DNA from: Klebsiella africana | GTDB lineage: Bacteria > Pseudomonadota > Gammaproteobacteria > Enterobacterales > Enterobacteriaceae | NCBI RefSeq assembly: GCF_020526085.1 | Contig: NZ_CP084874.1 | Coordinates: forward strand, 4,092,001-4,156,000 | Length of the DNA: 64,000 nt | Reading direction: 5' to 3' | Shown: positions 49,024 to 58,410 of the stretch, in pieces | Layout: each line of letters opens with the position of its first letter | How positions within the stretch are numbered: position 1 is the first letter of the stretch | The notes under the pieces: generated by a model | Database searches by the model: none | What the model was told of the DNA's origin: nothing | The model's input: the letters and a program-made list of their open reading frames with translations, nothing else | Made by a program: the position numbers and the translations under genes

Positions 49024-49560
49024 ATGTTCAAGAAAACCACGTTGGCTTTATTAACAGCCTCAGTTTTTATTTCCACCAGCGCGCTAGCCGTGTCTAATAA
49101 TACTATTACCTTTCGCGGTGAAGTTTCTGATGAAACCTGTTCTGTAGCGATTAACGGCAATCAGGCAAAACCAATAGTTATTCTGCCGACGGTGAGTGCC
49201 AAGGAATTGGCGAAAGGCGGAGATGTCGCAGGTCAGGTGACATTTGATATTGGTCTCACCGGCTGCACGGGTAATGCCGATAGACCAACCAAAATCTCTA
49301 CCGTCTTCGTTGGTAACCAGGTGACCAGCAACGGTAATCTCGGAAATACGGGAGACGCGACCAACGTTGAAGTACAACTCCTTGATACTGCAAATAAAGT
49401 CATCAACCTGACCAACGGCTTCAAAGGTGAAGGCGATCTTCAACTGAAGCCTGGAGAGACGGAAGCCAGCGCCACCTACACCGCGCAGTATTACGCCTCA
49501 GGAGCAGCATCGGCCGGTACGGTCGAAGCCACTCTCCAGTACGCCGTTTCCTACCTGTAA
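49024..49560 (+). CDS. Type 1-like fimbrial major subunit
   Basis: A 178-aa pilin. The signal peptide is MFKKTTLALLTASVFISTSA ending at LA (about residue 22). The mature domain starts NNTITFRGEVSDETC, and the disulphide cysteines are C39 and C81. The C-terminal beta strand QYAVSYL has the penultimate tyrosine recognised by chaperones. It heads a five-gene chaperone-usher operon. The ribosome site is GGAAGAAACGACC before ATG. Confidence 0.92.
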   Translation: MFKKTTLALLTASVFISTSALAVSNNTITFRGEVSDETCSVAINGNQAKPIVILPTVSAKELAKGGDVAGQVTFDIGLTGCTGNADRPTKISTVFVGNQVTSNGNLGNTGDATNVEVQLLDTANKVINLTNGFKGEGDLQLKPGETEASATYTAQYYASGAASAGTVEATLQYAVSYL

Positions 49561-49619
49561 AACTCTCCGTGGTCCGGTGCTTGCCGTCGGACCTTTTTGA
49601 TAGCAATGGAGTTGTTACG

Positions 49620-50378
49620 ATGAAAAAGGATGCCCTCCGTTCAGGGCTACGCTATCTGGTGGTGCTGATAGCCCTGTTCTTTCCCGTTACCGGATCCTGG
49701 GCCAGCGTCACCATTGTAGGCAGTCGGATTATTTATTCATCGGCCGTCGCCTCAGTCGATGTACAGCTAAAAAATAACGATGACTTTCCCTATATCGTAC
49801 AAACCTGGTTTGACAATGGCGATCTGCATACTGGGCCGGAGAACGCGAGCGGCATTCCTTTTATCTCTACACCGCCAGTATTTCGAATCCAGCCGAAATC
49901 AGGACAGATCGTCCGCGTAGTGTATAGCCAGAGTAAAGCGCTGCCGCACGATCGTGAATCGGTTTTCTGGTTCAACGCGTTGCAGGTGCCGCCGGCCAAT
50001 ATAGGTGGCCGCCAGCAAAATAAAGTGCTGGTGATGCTAAGGACGCGGATCAAACTCTTCTACCGGCCGGAAGGGATTGGTTCACCAGGTAATCTGGCGA
50101 AAAAACTGCACATCACCGTGGTACGTAATGCCCGAAAAGGCGCCGGTATTGTCATCAGCAATCCGCAACCCTGGTATGCATCCCTCAGTAATCTGAGCGT
50201 GAAAGTAAATGGTACTTCACGCCAGCTTAATGTCGACATGGTCCCCCCTTTTTCCAGTCGCACTTTCTGGATACCGGGTAACGTCAACGCCAGTTCACTT
50301 AACGGTACCGTCACCGTGACGGTGGTTAACGACCAGGGTGCAAGGATAAGCGAGCGTTATCATGTCGCTGAAGGTTAA
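49620..50378 (+). CDS. Fimbrial periplasmic chaperone (first)
   Basis: 252 aa from ATG 49620, chosen because it opens the signal peptide (MKKDALRSGLRYLVVLIALF) with GGAG at good spacing; an in-frame ATG 17 codons upstream is rejected. It is a PapD-type chaperone: VTIVGSRIIYSSAVASVDVQ begins the first domain, the family motif is PHDRESVFWFNALQVPP, and the domain 2 stretch is GIVISNPQPWYASL. The start of the usher overlaps its end by 17 bp. Confidence 0.92.
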   Translation: MKKDALRSGLRYLVVLIALFFPVTGSWASVTIVGSRIIYSSAVASVDVQLKNNDDFPYIVQTWFDNGDLHTGPENASGIPFISTPPVFRIQPKSGQIVRVVYSQSKALPHDRESVFWFNALQVPPANIGGRQQNKVLVMLRTRIKLFYRPEGIGSPGNLAKKLHITVVRNARKGAGIVISNPQPWYASLSNLSVKVNGTSRQLNVDMVPPFSSRTFWIPGNVNASSLNGTVTVTVVNDQGARISERYHVAEG

Positions 50379-52917
50379 ATTCTCACGCCAAAATATCTTC
50401 GTTATCTTAGCCGTAGCCTGTGTTGGTCAGGCTTTCGGTGAAGAATATTATTTCGACCCCTCTCTGTTGCAGGGAACCGCTTACGGACAAGGTATGGCGA
50501 GTGTTAACGGACCCGACACCCCCGCCGGAGAGTATCTGGTTGACGTTATCGTCAATGGAACACTGATAAAATCCGGCGTAAAAATCCGCTTCAATCCAGT
50601 TAATGGCGGACAGCGCACCGAGCCCTGCCTTCCGTTATCGCTGATGCAGGCCGCCCAGGTTAAATCGCTCCCGGACAACGCGCTGCAAAATAGCTGTCGT
50701 CCGCTAAGGGAATGGGTATCCCGCGGTGAATGGCAATTTGATAGCGCGACGCTACAGCTCCGGCTTACGCTGCCGATGAGCGAGCTGATGCACAGGCCGC
50801 GCGGCTATATCCCGCCTTCGCAGTGGGACAGCGGCGCGCTGGCGCTGTTTTTACGCCATAACACCAACTGGACCCACACAGACAACACCAGTCAGCACTT
50901 CCGCTACCACTATTTATGGAGCGGCATCAACGTTGGCAGCAATATTGGCCTATGGCAGCTCCGCCATCAGGGGAACCTGCGCTATGCCGACAGTAACCAA
51001 AGCGGTAGCGCCTGGCATTATAATCGCGTGCGCACCTGGGTACAGCGGCCACTCACCGCAATCGACAGCATCATGGCATTTGGCGATAACTATACCGACT
51101 CCAGTTTATTCGGCAGCCTGTCGTTTGATGGTATTAAACTCGCCACGGATGAGCGCATGTGGCCGCAGGGTAAACGCGGCTATGCGCCGGAGGTGCATGG
51201 CGTAGCGTCAAGCAGCGCGCGGGTGGTCATCAAACAGCTAGGCAAAGTTATCTATGAAACCCATGTCCCACCGGGCCCGTTCTATATAGACGATCTTTAC
51301 AACACCCGCTATCAGGGGGATTTGCAGGTTGAGGTGATTGAAACTACCGGAAAAGTATCACGCTTTACCGTCCCCTATTCCGCCGTTCCCGACTCGGTGC
51401 GCCCTGGTAACTGGCACTACGCTTTTGCTCTTGGCAAGGTTCGCCAATATTACCGCATCGACAACCGCTTTCTTGAGGGAACCCTGCAGCACGGGGTGAA
51501 TAATCATTTCACGCTTAATCTTGGATCGCGTCTGGCGCATGATTATCAGGCCTGGCTGGCTGGCGGCGTTCTGGCAACCCGTCTGGGTGCGTTCGGTATG
51601 AATGCCACCTGGTCTGGCGCACGAGTGGAACATAACGATCGGCAGCAGGGCTGGCGCGCGGAGCTCAGCTATAGCAAGACCTTTTCCACAGGCACTAATC
51701 TGGTACTGGCGGCCTATCGCTACTCAACCGGCGGATTCCGCGATTTAGAAGATGTGTTTGGCGTCCGGCAACAGGAGCAAAACAGCGTTGTTTATTACTC
51801 CGATACCCTACACCAACGCCAACGTATTTCTGCAACCGTTAGCCAGCCGTTAGGTCGATTGGGAACGCTCAATCTCAGCGCCAGTACCGCTGATTATTAC
51901 AATAACCGGTCGCGGATCACGCAACTGCAGCTGGGCTATAGCAACCAGTGGCGAAAAGTGAGTTATGGATTCAACCTTGCCAGACAGCGTTCCACCTGGG
52001 ACGATGGCCGCTTCTACCACAGCGTTAACGAGCCGCAGGATCTCAACCAGCGGCAAAAATATACCGAGACAACGCTGTCGCTCACTTTATCCATTCCCTT
52101 TGACTGGGACGACAACCCGACATCTGTAGCGATGAATTATAACCAGTCGCGCGCGAACCGCTCCTCAACCCTGTCGATGAACGGAACCCGTGGCGAGCAG
52201 AGCGACCTCTCCTGGTCGGTCTACGGTGGCTATGAGCGCTATCGCAATGGAGAGGAAGGGACATCGACGACTTTTGGCGGCAATGTCCAGCAAAACACCC
52301 GTTTCGGCGCGCTGCGCGTGGGCTACGATCAGGGAAAAGACTATCGTCAGGTGGCGCTAGGTTCCTCCGGAACCATGGTGCTGCACTCCGGTGGCGTGAC
52401 GTTCGGCCCCTACGCCAGCGACACGTTTGCATTAATTCACGCCGATGGCGCACAGGGCGCCGTCGTGCAGAATGGTCAGGGGGCGGTAATCGACCGTTTT
52501 GGGTATGCCATTTTGCCCTCGCTATCTCCCTATCGTCGCAACAACGTCTCACTCGATACCCGGCGGATGCGCAGCGATGCTGAGCTGACGGGGGGCAGTC
52601 AACAGGTGGTTCCCTATGCTGGCGCGATCGCCCGGGTGAACTTCTCGACGATTACCGGCAAAGCGGTGCTCATCTCGGTGAAAATGGCCGATGGCGGCAT
52701 ACCGCCAATGGGCGCCGAGGTTATGAATAGCGAAGGGGCCGTCATTGGGATGGTCGGGCAAGGCGGGCAGGTTTATGCCCGGATCAGCACACCCTCAGGC
52801 TCATTACTGGTGCGTTGGGGAAAAGGCGCCAACCGGCGTTGCCGTGTGCCTTACCAGTTCGATATGCATTCTCCTGAAAACGTGATTTATCTTACGACTA
52901 CCTGCGAGAGGAAATAG
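50362..52917 (+). CDS. Fimbrial outer-membrane usher
   Basis: An 851-aa FimD/PapC-type usher. After a signal peptide (IFVILAVACVGQAFG) the N-terminal domain starts EEYYFDPSLLQG. The barrel contains the standard PF00577 stretches (GPFYIDDLYNTRYQGDLQVE; NFSTITGKAVLISVKMADGG at the C-terminal plug and beta-sandwich domains), and it ends with a cysteine pair (RRCRVPYQF; TTTCERK). It is complete, with no frameshift. Confidence 0.94.
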   Translation: MSLKVKFSRQNIFVILAVACVGQAFGEEYYFDPSLLQGTAYGQGMASVNGPDTPAGEYLVDVIVNGTLIKSGVKIRFNPVNGGQRTEPCLPLSLMQAAQVKSLPDNALQNSCRPLREWVSRGEWQFDSATLQLRLTLPMSELMHRPRGYIPPSQWDSGALALFLRHNTNWTHTDNTSQHFRYHYLWSGINVGSNIGLWQLRHQGNLRYADSNQSGSAWHYNRVRTWVQRPLTAIDSIMAFGDNYTDSSLFGSLSFDGIKLATDERMWPQGKRGYAPEVHGVASSSARVVIKQLGKVIYETHVPPGPFYIDDLYNTRYQGDLQVEVIETTGKVSRFTVPYSAVPDSVRPGNWHYAFALGKVRQYYRIDNRFLEGTLQHGVNNHFTLNLGSRLAHDYQAWLAGGVLATRLGAFGMNATWSGARVEHNDRQQGWRAELSYSKTFSTGTNLVLAAYRYSTGGFRDLEDVFGVRQQEQNSVVYYSDTLHQRQRISATVSQPLGRLGTLNLSASTADYYNNRSRITQLQLGYSNQWRKVSYGFNLARQRSTWDDGRFYHSVNEPQDLNQRQKYTETTLSLTLSIPFDWDDNPTSVAMNYNQSRANRSSTLSMNGTRGEQSDLSWSVYGGYERYRNGEEGTSTTFGGNVQQNTRFGALRVGYDQGKDYRQVALGSSGTMVLHSGGVTFGPYASDTFALIHADGAQGAVVQNGQGAVIDRFGYAILPSLSPYRRNNVSLDTRRMRSDAELTGGSQQVVPYAGAIARVNFSTITGKAVLISVKMADGGIPPMGAEVMNSEGAVIGMVGQGGQVYARISTPSGSLLVRWGKGANRRCRVPYQFDMHSPENVIYLTTTCERK

Positions 52918-52921
52918 TCTC

Positions 52922-54256
52922 ATGCGTCATCTTCGCCGAACGTTGCTGTTTGCAGCTGGCCTGCTTTTCAGCACCGCGCCCTGGGCTAACTGCGTTAAGG
53001 TCACGGATAATAGTTTCCTTTCTGAGGCGGCGATTAAGGCGGGTTATACCGCGCGCTACTGGCGCGGCGCCTATGATGACAATATCGGTCATCTTGGTCT
53101 GCAGTCAGTCATTAGCGTTAGCGCAAATAATAAGTTCCAGCCTTCTGGTACTTTGCTTGCTAGTGCAGTGGCTAATTTCCTCACCGCCGGCGTTCAGACG
53201 CCCTACTCGGCAAAACAGGTGCTTTACCGCTGTGATTTGAAGGATGCCGGGCAACTGTACGAATTATATTCTACCAATGCCGATAACCCTTTTGTTGGAG
53301 GACGCCAGGCGAAAGAAGTTGAGGGGGCCTACTATGACGCGGAACGTAACGTCGCAGTACGGATGACCAATCTGAGTACTGGCGAATACTATAGCCGCTA
53401 CTGGAAGCAGCGCCAGCTTACTGCCGATAGTTGGTTTCAGGACGATCGCGCAATCTATATTCCCGCAGGCGCATTTAGTAATGTCCTGTATGAGATGTTT
53501 AAAATCGCCGCCTCGGATCAGTATATTTATTCGGACAGAATCAACAAAGACCTCTATACCCAGCCGCGCGGTTATATCGCCTTTAAAGGGCCGGGCTTAA
53601 TAACATCCGCTATTCAGCCCGGTATGGATCATGCTTCAAGCTATTATGGTTGGCCTGATTATTGGCCCGGTGCGTGGAGCACCTATAATCAAGTTACCTA
53701 TATTCGCGGCGCAGCTTGCACCATTGAAGATTATCCGGCGACAGTGCTGCTTCCCACCATAACAGCAGAAGCGCTCTCTTCTGGCGAAAGCAGCGAGGCG
53801 CCTTTCAGTATAACGCTGGAGTGCGAAGCCGGCGCGATGTCTTCAACTCACCCCACAACCCAGGTTGCTAATGTCGCCATGGGCTTTTTAGTCAATCAGC
53901 CAGCGGCTGTTGCTGCCGCGCGCCGCCTGGGTCTGACGACGACCGGTGGCGGATTGACCTGGTTACTGGATACGCATTATGGCGAAAAGGGCGTGGCTTC
54001 CGGAGTAGGAATACGGATTTACGATGAGCGCGGTGCGCCGCTTAACCTGTTACCAGACAAAACGAGTACGGGAACGGGCAATGCCCGTGGCTGGTATGGG
54101 TATAAGGAGCTCACGGTACAAACCGGCAAAAAAGACCGCGGTTCGGTGGAAATCTGGCACGGTGATTTTACGGCCTCCCTTGAGGCGCTTGGAGGACAAA
54201 CGGTAACGGTGGGGAGCGTGAATGCGCAGTTACAGGCAGTGGTTAGTTTTCAGTAA
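52922..54256 (+). CDS. Putative fimbrial tip adhesin
   Basis: A 444-aa secreted protein with signal peptide MRHLRRTLLFAAGLLFSTAP ending at WA. It is long for a structural pilin: an N-terminal region of about 260 residues is rich in Tyr/Trp (ARYWRGAYDDN; YYSRYWKQRQL; ASSYYGWPDYWPG), and a pilin-like C-terminal domain ends VNAQLQAVVSFQ. A two-domain adhesin at this operon position is expected. The ligand is unknown; the sequence is not FimH- or MrkD-like by eye. Confidence 0.8.
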   Translation: MRHLRRTLLFAAGLLFSTAPWANCVKVTDNSFLSEAAIKAGYTARYWRGAYDDNIGHLGLQSVISVSANNKFQPSGTLLASAVANFLTAGVQTPYSAKQVLYRCDLKDAGQLYELYSTNADNPFVGGRQAKEVEGAYYDAERNVAVRMTNLSTGEYYSRYWKQRQLTADSWFQDDRAIYIPAGAFSNVLYEMFKIAASDQYIYSDRINKDLYTQPRGYIAFKGPGLITSAIQPGMDHASSYYGWPDYWPGAWSTYNQVTYIRGAACTIEDYPATVLLPTITAEALSSGESSEAPFSITLECEAGAMSSTHPTTQVANVAMGFLVNQPAAVAAARRLGLTTTGGGLTWLLDTHYGEKGVASGVGIRIYDERGAPLNLLPDKTSTGTGNARGWYGYKELTVQTGKKDRGSVEIWHGDFTASLEALGGQTVTVGSVNAQLQAVVSFQ

Positions 54257-54956
54257 GGCTTTGTTAGCGCTACTGTTGCTGGCAGGCATCGCTCCGGCGC
54301 CGTTTGCTGCGGTTAATATTGATCGAACCCGGATCGTCTTTGCCGCTAATGATGTTGTCCAGTCGCTGACACTCACAAACGATAGCGTGACGCCGATGCT
54401 GTTACAGGTCTGGACCGATGCCGGAGAGACGGCCTCTTCGCCAGACAGTAGCCGCACGCCGCTGGTGGTCTTGCCCCCTGTCTTTAAAATGCAGCCGGAT
54501 GAGTTGAGAACGCTTCGTGTGATGCTGAGCTCGCGCCGTAGTTTGCCTGGGGATCGGGAAAGCCTTTTCTGGCTTAATATTTACCAGATCCCCCCCGAGC
54601 AGAATGCAACAGACAGCGTCACTCGCAAATTAGTGTTACCCCTGCGATTACGGTTAAAGGTATTTATTCGTCCGCACAGCTTAAAGGCCCCCACCAGCAA
54701 CGATGAGCGGAAACTATGCTTCAGTATCGCTTCGCAGGGCATCACGATAACCAATCCGACCCCGTGGTATATGAGCCTGGCTGTCGCGCCGATAAAGGGA
54801 ATAAGCATCGGAAACATCATGCTCGCGCCGTATGAGCAGCGCGATGTCGCGCTTTCTACTATGCCAGCGGTGGGGTCAACAGTAGACTATGCGGTGATTA
54901 ACGATTCGGGGAACTGGCGGACATATACCGCAACCATTATGGATAAAGAGATTTGA
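54222..54956 (+). CDS. Fimbrial periplasmic chaperone (second)
   Basis: A 244-aa PapD-type chaperone whose start overlaps the adhesin gene by 35 bp. The signal peptide is FSKALLALLLLAGIAPAPFA, then VNIDRTRIVFAANDVVQSLT. The family motif is LPGDRESLFWLNIYQIPP, and GITITNPTPWYMSLAVAPI is in domain 2. Its sequence differs clearly from the first chaperone, so it is not a recent duplicate; one may be dedicated to the adhesin. Confidence 0.92.
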   Translation: MRSYRQWLVFSKALLALLLLAGIAPAPFAAVNIDRTRIVFAANDVVQSLTLTNDSVTPMLLQVWTDAGETASSPDSSRTPLVVLPPVFKMQPDELRTLRVMLSSRRSLPGDRESLFWLNIYQIPPEQNATDSVTRKLVLPLRLRLKVFIRPHSLKAPTSNDERKLCFSIASQGITITNPTPWYMSLAVAPIKGISIGNIMLAPYEQRDVALSTMPAVGSTVDYAVINDSGNWRTYTATIMDKEI

Positions 54957-55145
54957 GCACCGTTTTTGATTACCTAGCGTGAATCAGAACCTCACTCTTC
55001 TGCCACTCTATTGCAAATGGCAGTTATGGCGGTTATCTGGTGCGGTCTGTGCAGTTCACGCTTCGCTCAAAGCATATATTTGTACGCAGGAAAAATGCTG
55101 AAAGTAAATGGTTCGTTTTGCTGGGATATTTGCATCTTATCCTTA

Positions 55146-55610
55146 TTATTGCCACTCAACCTCATCTCTGTTGCCCTTACTGACGTTGCACTCGTTGCAC
55201 ATGATTTGCAGATTGGCAATATCGAGGGCTAAATGCGGGTAAAGAGAACGCGGTTTAATATGATCAACGTGCATCACCATCCCGTCACTGGCGCCGCGCC
55301 CGCATACGCAACATTTATTGCCGTAGCATTGGAATGCCTGGTAACGTAAACGCCGCCACTCCCGTGAGCGGTAGAACGTATCAGCCTCTTTAGCAGCTTG
55401 CTGCCGCAGCGCCTGCTCACGCCGGTACTGTTCGAATAAAATGACATGCCCTTCAGCTTTAGGGTAATTTCCCCAGGCATCCGTCGCTGGCGGTGTGTCG
55501 GGCTTCTCCTGTACCTTCGCCGTGTCCGGAGGATAGAGTTTGCCCGTAACCTTTTGTACTAGCTTGAAAAGTACCCATACGACTACGGCCAGAATGACTA
55601 ACGTTTCCAC
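55146..55610 (-). CDS. Membrane-anchored HNH endonuclease
   Basis: A 154-aa protein. An N-terminal hydrophobic segment (about residues 3-20, TLVILAVVVWVLFKLVQK) is followed by a linker and a C-terminal HNH domain. The domain has two zinc cysteine pairs (CCVCGRG; MCNECN), the catalytic HVDHIKPRSLYP and NLQIMCNECNVSKGN. The role is unknown; no methylase, immunity or secretion partner is next to it. It is convergent with the fimbrial operon. Confidence 0.85.
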   Translation of the reverse strand: METLVILAVVVWVLFKLVQKVTGKLYPPDTAKVQEKPDTPPATDAWGNYPKAEGHVILFEQYRREQALRQQAAKEADTFYRSREWRRLRYQAFQCYGNKCCVCGRGASDGMVMHVDHIKPRSLYPHLALDIANLQIMCNECNVSKGNRDEVEWQ

Positions 55611-55879
55611 TCCCTCGCCTTATTCTCGTTCAAAGATGATTGCTGCTATTTATTTTATGTAAGCGACATATTGATTGGCATTATACCCTTGTATCGATGA
55701 ATTCGCGTTAGCGCAAGGCTCCCCCCCCCAGCTCATCCACCATCAGGCGACTCATCGCTTTTGTGCCCCTTCTCTCCCAACCGTACGTTGTAATCCCCCA
55801 GAACACGTCATGGTCAGCTACGACGAACTGAAGGTCTGAAGGTAGTCGGTAGCGCCTCACGACGCTACCGACATACCGG

Positions 55880-56629
55880 TTAACGCGCCATCAGAACAAA
55901 TACGCCCCAGCCGAGATATTCCCGGGTCCAGGTAACGTGGTGCAGCGGCGCGGTAGTCAACTGCTGGCGAACCTCCGGCGCGAAGTCATCGTGCGGATTG
56001 GCCTCCAGCCAGCGGCGCATTGTCAGCCATTTCGCCGCTTCATAACGATCCCAGCCCTCCTGGTCGGCCAGCACCATCTCCACCACGTCATAGCCCAGTT
56101 CGCCAAAGTGGGCGACCAGCGCCGGCAGCGTCAGGAAGTCATCGGGTGACTGCGCGCCACAGGCAACCGCCTCTTCTGCCGTGGCCGGACGTTTGCGCCA
56201 CCATGGCTCGCCGATGAGCAGCATGCCGCCTGGGTTAAGGCTCTGCTTCAGCAGTTCAATTGTGCCTGCCACGCCGCCGCCGATCCACGTTGCCCCCACG
56301 CAGGCGGCAATATCGCACGGCTGGCTGGCGACATATCCGCTGGCATCCTGGTGCACAAAGGTCACCCGGTCGCTGACGCCGAGCTCCTCTGCCCGGGTGG
56401 CCGCCTGCTGACTGAATAGCAGACTCATGTCCACCCCGGTGCCGACGATCTGATGATCGCGCGCCCAGCTACAGAGCATCTCGCCGGAGCCGCTGCCAAG
56501 GTCAAGAATGGTGGTGCCCGGTGCCATTCGCAGCGCCCGTCCCAGCGTGGCGTACTTTTCCGGGGTAAAAGGGTTATGAATACGGTGTTCGCTTTCACTG
56601 ATAGTAAAAATGCGTGGGATATCGATCAT
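55880..56629 (-). CDS. SAM-dependent methyltransferase
   Basis: A 249-aa class I methyltransferase. Motif I is TILDLGSGSGEMLCSWA near residue 38, an acidic motif II follows in VGTGVDMSLLF, and the later PGGMLLIGEPWWRKRP block is typical of small-molecule methyltransferases (UbiE/MmtN-like folds). The substrate cannot be predicted. It is 57 bp downstream of the YjhX-like gene in the same direction, so the two may be co-transcribed. Confidence 0.85.
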   Translation of the reverse strand: MIDIPRIFTISESEHRIHNPFTPEKYATLGRALRMAPGTTILDLGSGSGEMLCSWARDHQIVGTGVDMSLLFSQQAATRAEELGVSDRVTFVHQDASGYVASQPCDIAACVGATWIGGGVAGTIELLKQSLNPGGMLLIGEPWWRKRPATAEEAVACGAQSPDDFLTLPALVAHFGELGYDVVEMVLADQEGWDRYEAAKWLTMRRWLEANPHDDFAPEVRQQLTTAPLHHVTWTREYLGWGVFVLMAR

Positions 56630-56686
56630 GAGGTTTTCTCCTTGAGAGCCATACGCCCGGACAGCGACCCTGCCCGGGTCGCTATT

Positions 56687-57405
<719 letters not shown>

Positions 57406-58383
57406 ATGAACGCCCTGACCGCAGTAAAACCGACACCCGCGCCGGTAGCCCAACAATACCCCGGTTTTTCCGTCGCCCCTTCCGCCCAGTCGCCGCGCCT
57501 GCTGGAGCTCACCTTTTCCGCCGAAACGACCACGCAGTTCCTGCAGCAGGTCGCGCAGTGGCCGGTGCAGGCGCTGGAGTACAAATCTTTCTTACGCTTC
57601 CAGGTCGGCAAAATCCTCGACGATCTGTGCGGCAACCAGCTGCAGCCGTTGCTGATCAAAACATTGCTCGATCGTGCGGAAGGCGCGCTGCTGATCAATG
57701 GCGAAGGGATCGATCACGTCAGCCAGGCCGAAGAGATGGTCAAGCTGGCCACCGCCGTCGCCCACCTGATTGGCCGTTCCAACTTCGACGCCATGAGCGG
57801 CCAGTATTACGCCCGCTTCGTGGTGAAAAACGTCGATAATTCCGACAGCTACCTGCGCCAGCCGCACCGCGTGATGGAGCTACACAACGACGGTACCTAC
57901 GTCGAAGAGCAAACCGACTACGTACTGATGATGAAGATCGACGAGCAGAACATGCAGGGCGGCAATTCCCTGCTGCTGCATCTCGACGACTGGGAACATC
58001 TTGACGAATTTTTCCGCGACCCGCTGGCTCGCCGCCCGATGCGCTGGGCCGCGCCGCCGAGCAAAAACGTCAGCAAGGATGTTTTCCACCCGGTGTTCGA
58101 CGTCGATTCGCTGGGCCGCCCGGTGATGCGCTATATCGACCAGTTCGTCCAGCCAAAAGATTTCGAAGAAGGCACCTGGCTGAGCCGCCTATCCGACGCG
58201 CTGGAGACCAGCAAAAACATCCTTTCCATACCGGTGCCGGTGGGCAAATTTCTGCTCATTAACAACCTGTTCTGGCTGCACGGCCGCGACCGGTTTACGC
58301 CGCACCCTGACCTGCGCCGCGAACTGATGCGCCAGCGCGGCTACTTTGCGTATTCCACGAATCATTACCAGACTCATCAATAA
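57406..58383 (+). CDS. glaH: Glutarate hydroxylase GlaH (CsiD)
   Basis: An Fe(II)/2-oxoglutarate dioxygenase that converts glutarate (from lysine degradation) to L-2-hydroxyglutarate. It is 325 aa from ATG 57406, which matches the E. coli N-terminus MNALTAV; an in-frame ATG 13 codons earlier is rejected. Iron ligands are in [11 protein letters not shown] (HxD) and [10 protein letters not shown]. It is the first gene of the glaH-lhgO-gabDTP operon, known in E. coli as sigma-S and cAMP-CRP dependent and repressed by CsiR. Confidence 0.97.
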   Translation: MNALTAVKPTPAPVAQQYPGFSVAPSAQSPRLLELTFSAETTTQFLQQVAQWPVQALEYKSFLRFQVGKILDDLCGNQLQPLLIKTLLDRAEGALLINGEGIDHVSQAEEMVKLATAVAHLIGRSNFDAMSGQYYARFVVKNVDNSDSYLRQPHRVMELHNDGTYVEEQTDYVLMMKIDEQNMQGGNSLLLHLDDWEHLDEFFRDPLARRPMRWAAPPSKNVSKDVFHPVFDVDSLGRPVMRYIDQFVQPKDFEEGTWLSRLSDALETSKNILSIPVPVGKFLLINNLFWLHGRDRFTPHPDLRRELMRQRGYFAYSTNHYQTHQ

Positions 58384-58410
58384 GGGTTCTCAGGCGAAGG
58401 AATTGAGCGG

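Noticed and set aside
55011..55232. 73-aa plus-strand frame after the fimbrial operon
   Set aside because: It overlaps the HNH gene on the other strand, lacks a family, and its start has no ribosome site.
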